Positions 6,520-6,565 of a DNA stretch of 6,565 nucleotides are shown one piece after another; the first letter of the stretch is position 1; each line of letters starts with the position of its first letter. The notes beneath the pieces were generated by a model. That model was not told the origin of the DNA. It made no database searches and was given only the letters and a program-made list of their open reading frames with translations. Both the position numbers and the translations under genes were made by a program. This DNA comes from JBCDGZ01 sp038750655 (GTDB lineage: Bacteria > Bacteroidota > Bacteroidia > Chitinophagales > Saprospiraceae), in assembly GCA_038750655.1 (NCBI GenBank), contig JBCDGZ010000240.1, forward strand, positions 1 through 6,565. Direction: 5' to 3'.

Positions 6520-6565
6520 AAAACAGTAGGTTTAGATGGTGATTCTTTAATGTATTACACAAAGG

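Overview
This window looks like an ordinary chromosomal segment of a Bacteroidota bacterium, most likely of the Saprospiria (Lewinella/Haliscomenobacter-like) group. The evidence is a secreted metalloprotease with a C-terminal type IX secretion (T9SS) sorting domain and the preceding beta-sandwich typical of that group, a DUF6134-type protein, little sign of Shine-Dalgarno sequences before the starts, and one good match to the Bacteroidota -7 promoter element (TAnnTTTG). The genus is inferred from protein style only.

Layout: (1) 37-798, minus: a patatin-like phospholipase without a signal peptide. (2) 799-969: a 171-base, AT-rich divergent intergenic region with a candidate promoter for the patatin gene and a small inverted repeat. 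(3) 970-1554, plus: a DUF6134-like, probably exported protein of unknown function. (4) 1609-2328, minus: a HAD-superfamily hydrolase with all four motifs. (5) 2365 to about 3438, minus: DNA polymerase IV (dinB), 36 bases upstream of the HAD gene and possibly cotranscribed with it. (6) 3532-4620, plus: a MoxR/dynein-related AAA+ ATPase, divergent from dinB. (7) 4621-4722: a convergent intergenic gap with a perfect hairpin that reaches into the end of the next gene. (8) 4723-6519, minus: the secreted metzincin-type metalloprotease. The last 46 bases hold only its upstream region.

The genes do not form one obvious pathway. The only plausible operon is dinB-HAD. I found no RNA gene, CRISPR array, insertion sequence or phage gene, and no convincing new multi-gene system. 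The points most worth a second look are: dinB, whose first catalytic aspartate lies upstream of the first ATG, so that the active enzyme seems to need a non-standard (ATC-type) start; the orphan MoxR-like ATPase with a DD Walker B and a sharp internal strand-composition switch; and the cysteine-rich T9SS metzincin with an uncharacterised N-terminal domain.
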